The notes under the pieces: generated by a model
Databases searched by the model: none
The model's input: only the letters and a program-made list of their open reading frames with translations
What the model was told of the DNA's origin: nothing
Assembly (NCBI GenBank): GCA_002450035.1
Contig: DJYF01000058.1
Coordinates: forward strand, 1 to 5,612
DNA: 5,612 nt
DNA from: Caryophanales bacterium UBA6985
Lineage (GTDB): Bacteria > Bacillota_I > Bacilli_A > RF39 > UBA660
Reading direction: 5' to 3'
Translations under genes and position numbers: made by a program
In this document: piece after piece, positions 5,543 through 5,612 of the stretch
Layout: each line of letters opens with the position of its first letter
Numbering within the stretch: position 1 is the stretch's first letter

Positions 5543-5612
5543 TGGCGGAGTAGGAGAGATTTGAACTCTCGCGCCAGTTGCCCGACCTACACCCTTAGCA
5601 GGGGCGCCTCTT
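5543..5612 (-). tRNA. tRNA-Ser(GCU), partial (5' part beyond window)
   Basis: On the minus strand the anticodon loop CTGCTAA (5601-5595) contains anticodon GCT (5599-5597), which reads AGC/AGU serine codons. The anticodon stem is CGCCC/GGGTG. A long class II variable arm follows, as expected for serine. The T-arm is GAGAG-TTCAAAT-CTCTC (5570-5554). The 3' acceptor strand CTACTCC (5553-5547) is followed by discriminator G (5546) and an encoded CCA (5545-5543). The 5' acceptor strand and most of the D-arm are outside the window. Confidence 0.95.

Noticed and set aside
5461..5612. Integration (att) site at the tRNA-Ser 3' end
   Set aside because: No second copy of the tRNA-Ser 3' end was seen in the window and there is no integrase gene.

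Overview
The window is strongly AT-rich and reads like a low-GC Bacillota genome, probably from the Bacilli/Erysipelotrichia or uncultured 'RF39-like' gut lineages. The evidence is AT-rich codons, A-rich purine ribosome binding sites, extended -10 promoters, hairpin-plus-U-tract terminators and gut-Bacillota protein architectures. The species cannot be named from this window. Tryptophan is read from TGG throughout and TGA serves as a stop, so the standard bacterial code applies and the organism is not a TGA=Trp Mollicute.

Layout: partial tRNA-Lys(CUU) on the minus strand (1-46, 3' part outside the window), then four plus-strand genes, then partial tRNA-Ser(GCU) on the minus strand (5543-5612, 5' part outside). 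The genes are: (1) a family 2 glycosyltransferase, 198-1037, with its own promoter and terminator; (2) a large pilin-like protein, 1115-2620, with a type IV prepilin leader followed by a probable beta-sandwich domain, an Asp/Pro-rich linker and a LamG/ConA-like C-terminal domain, with its own promoter and terminator; (3) a stand-alone CAT/E2-type acyltransferase fold protein, 2698-3516, whose catalytic histidine is replaced by glutamate; (4) a second large pilin-like protein, 3539-5371, whose prepilin leader and pilin-type domain are fused to ten 26-residue BspA-type (DUF285-like) leucine-rich repeats. Genes 3 and 4 are 22 bases apart with no terminator between them and are probably co-transcribed. 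A strong terminator follows gene 4, and an opposing one serves the tRNA-Ser.

The main point of interest is the pair of modular pilins. Each has the same six-residue leader form ending in NG before FTLVELL, and each carries a large C-terminal binding-type module (LamG-like in one, BspA repeats in the other) with no sortase motif or C-terminal membrane anchor. The inference is that prepilin peptidase processing and the N-terminal hydrophobic helix place adhesive modules on the surface or in a pilus. No pilus assembly genes are in the window, so the machinery must be elsewhere. A link between the glycosyltransferase or the E2-like protein and the pilins is only suggested by proximity.
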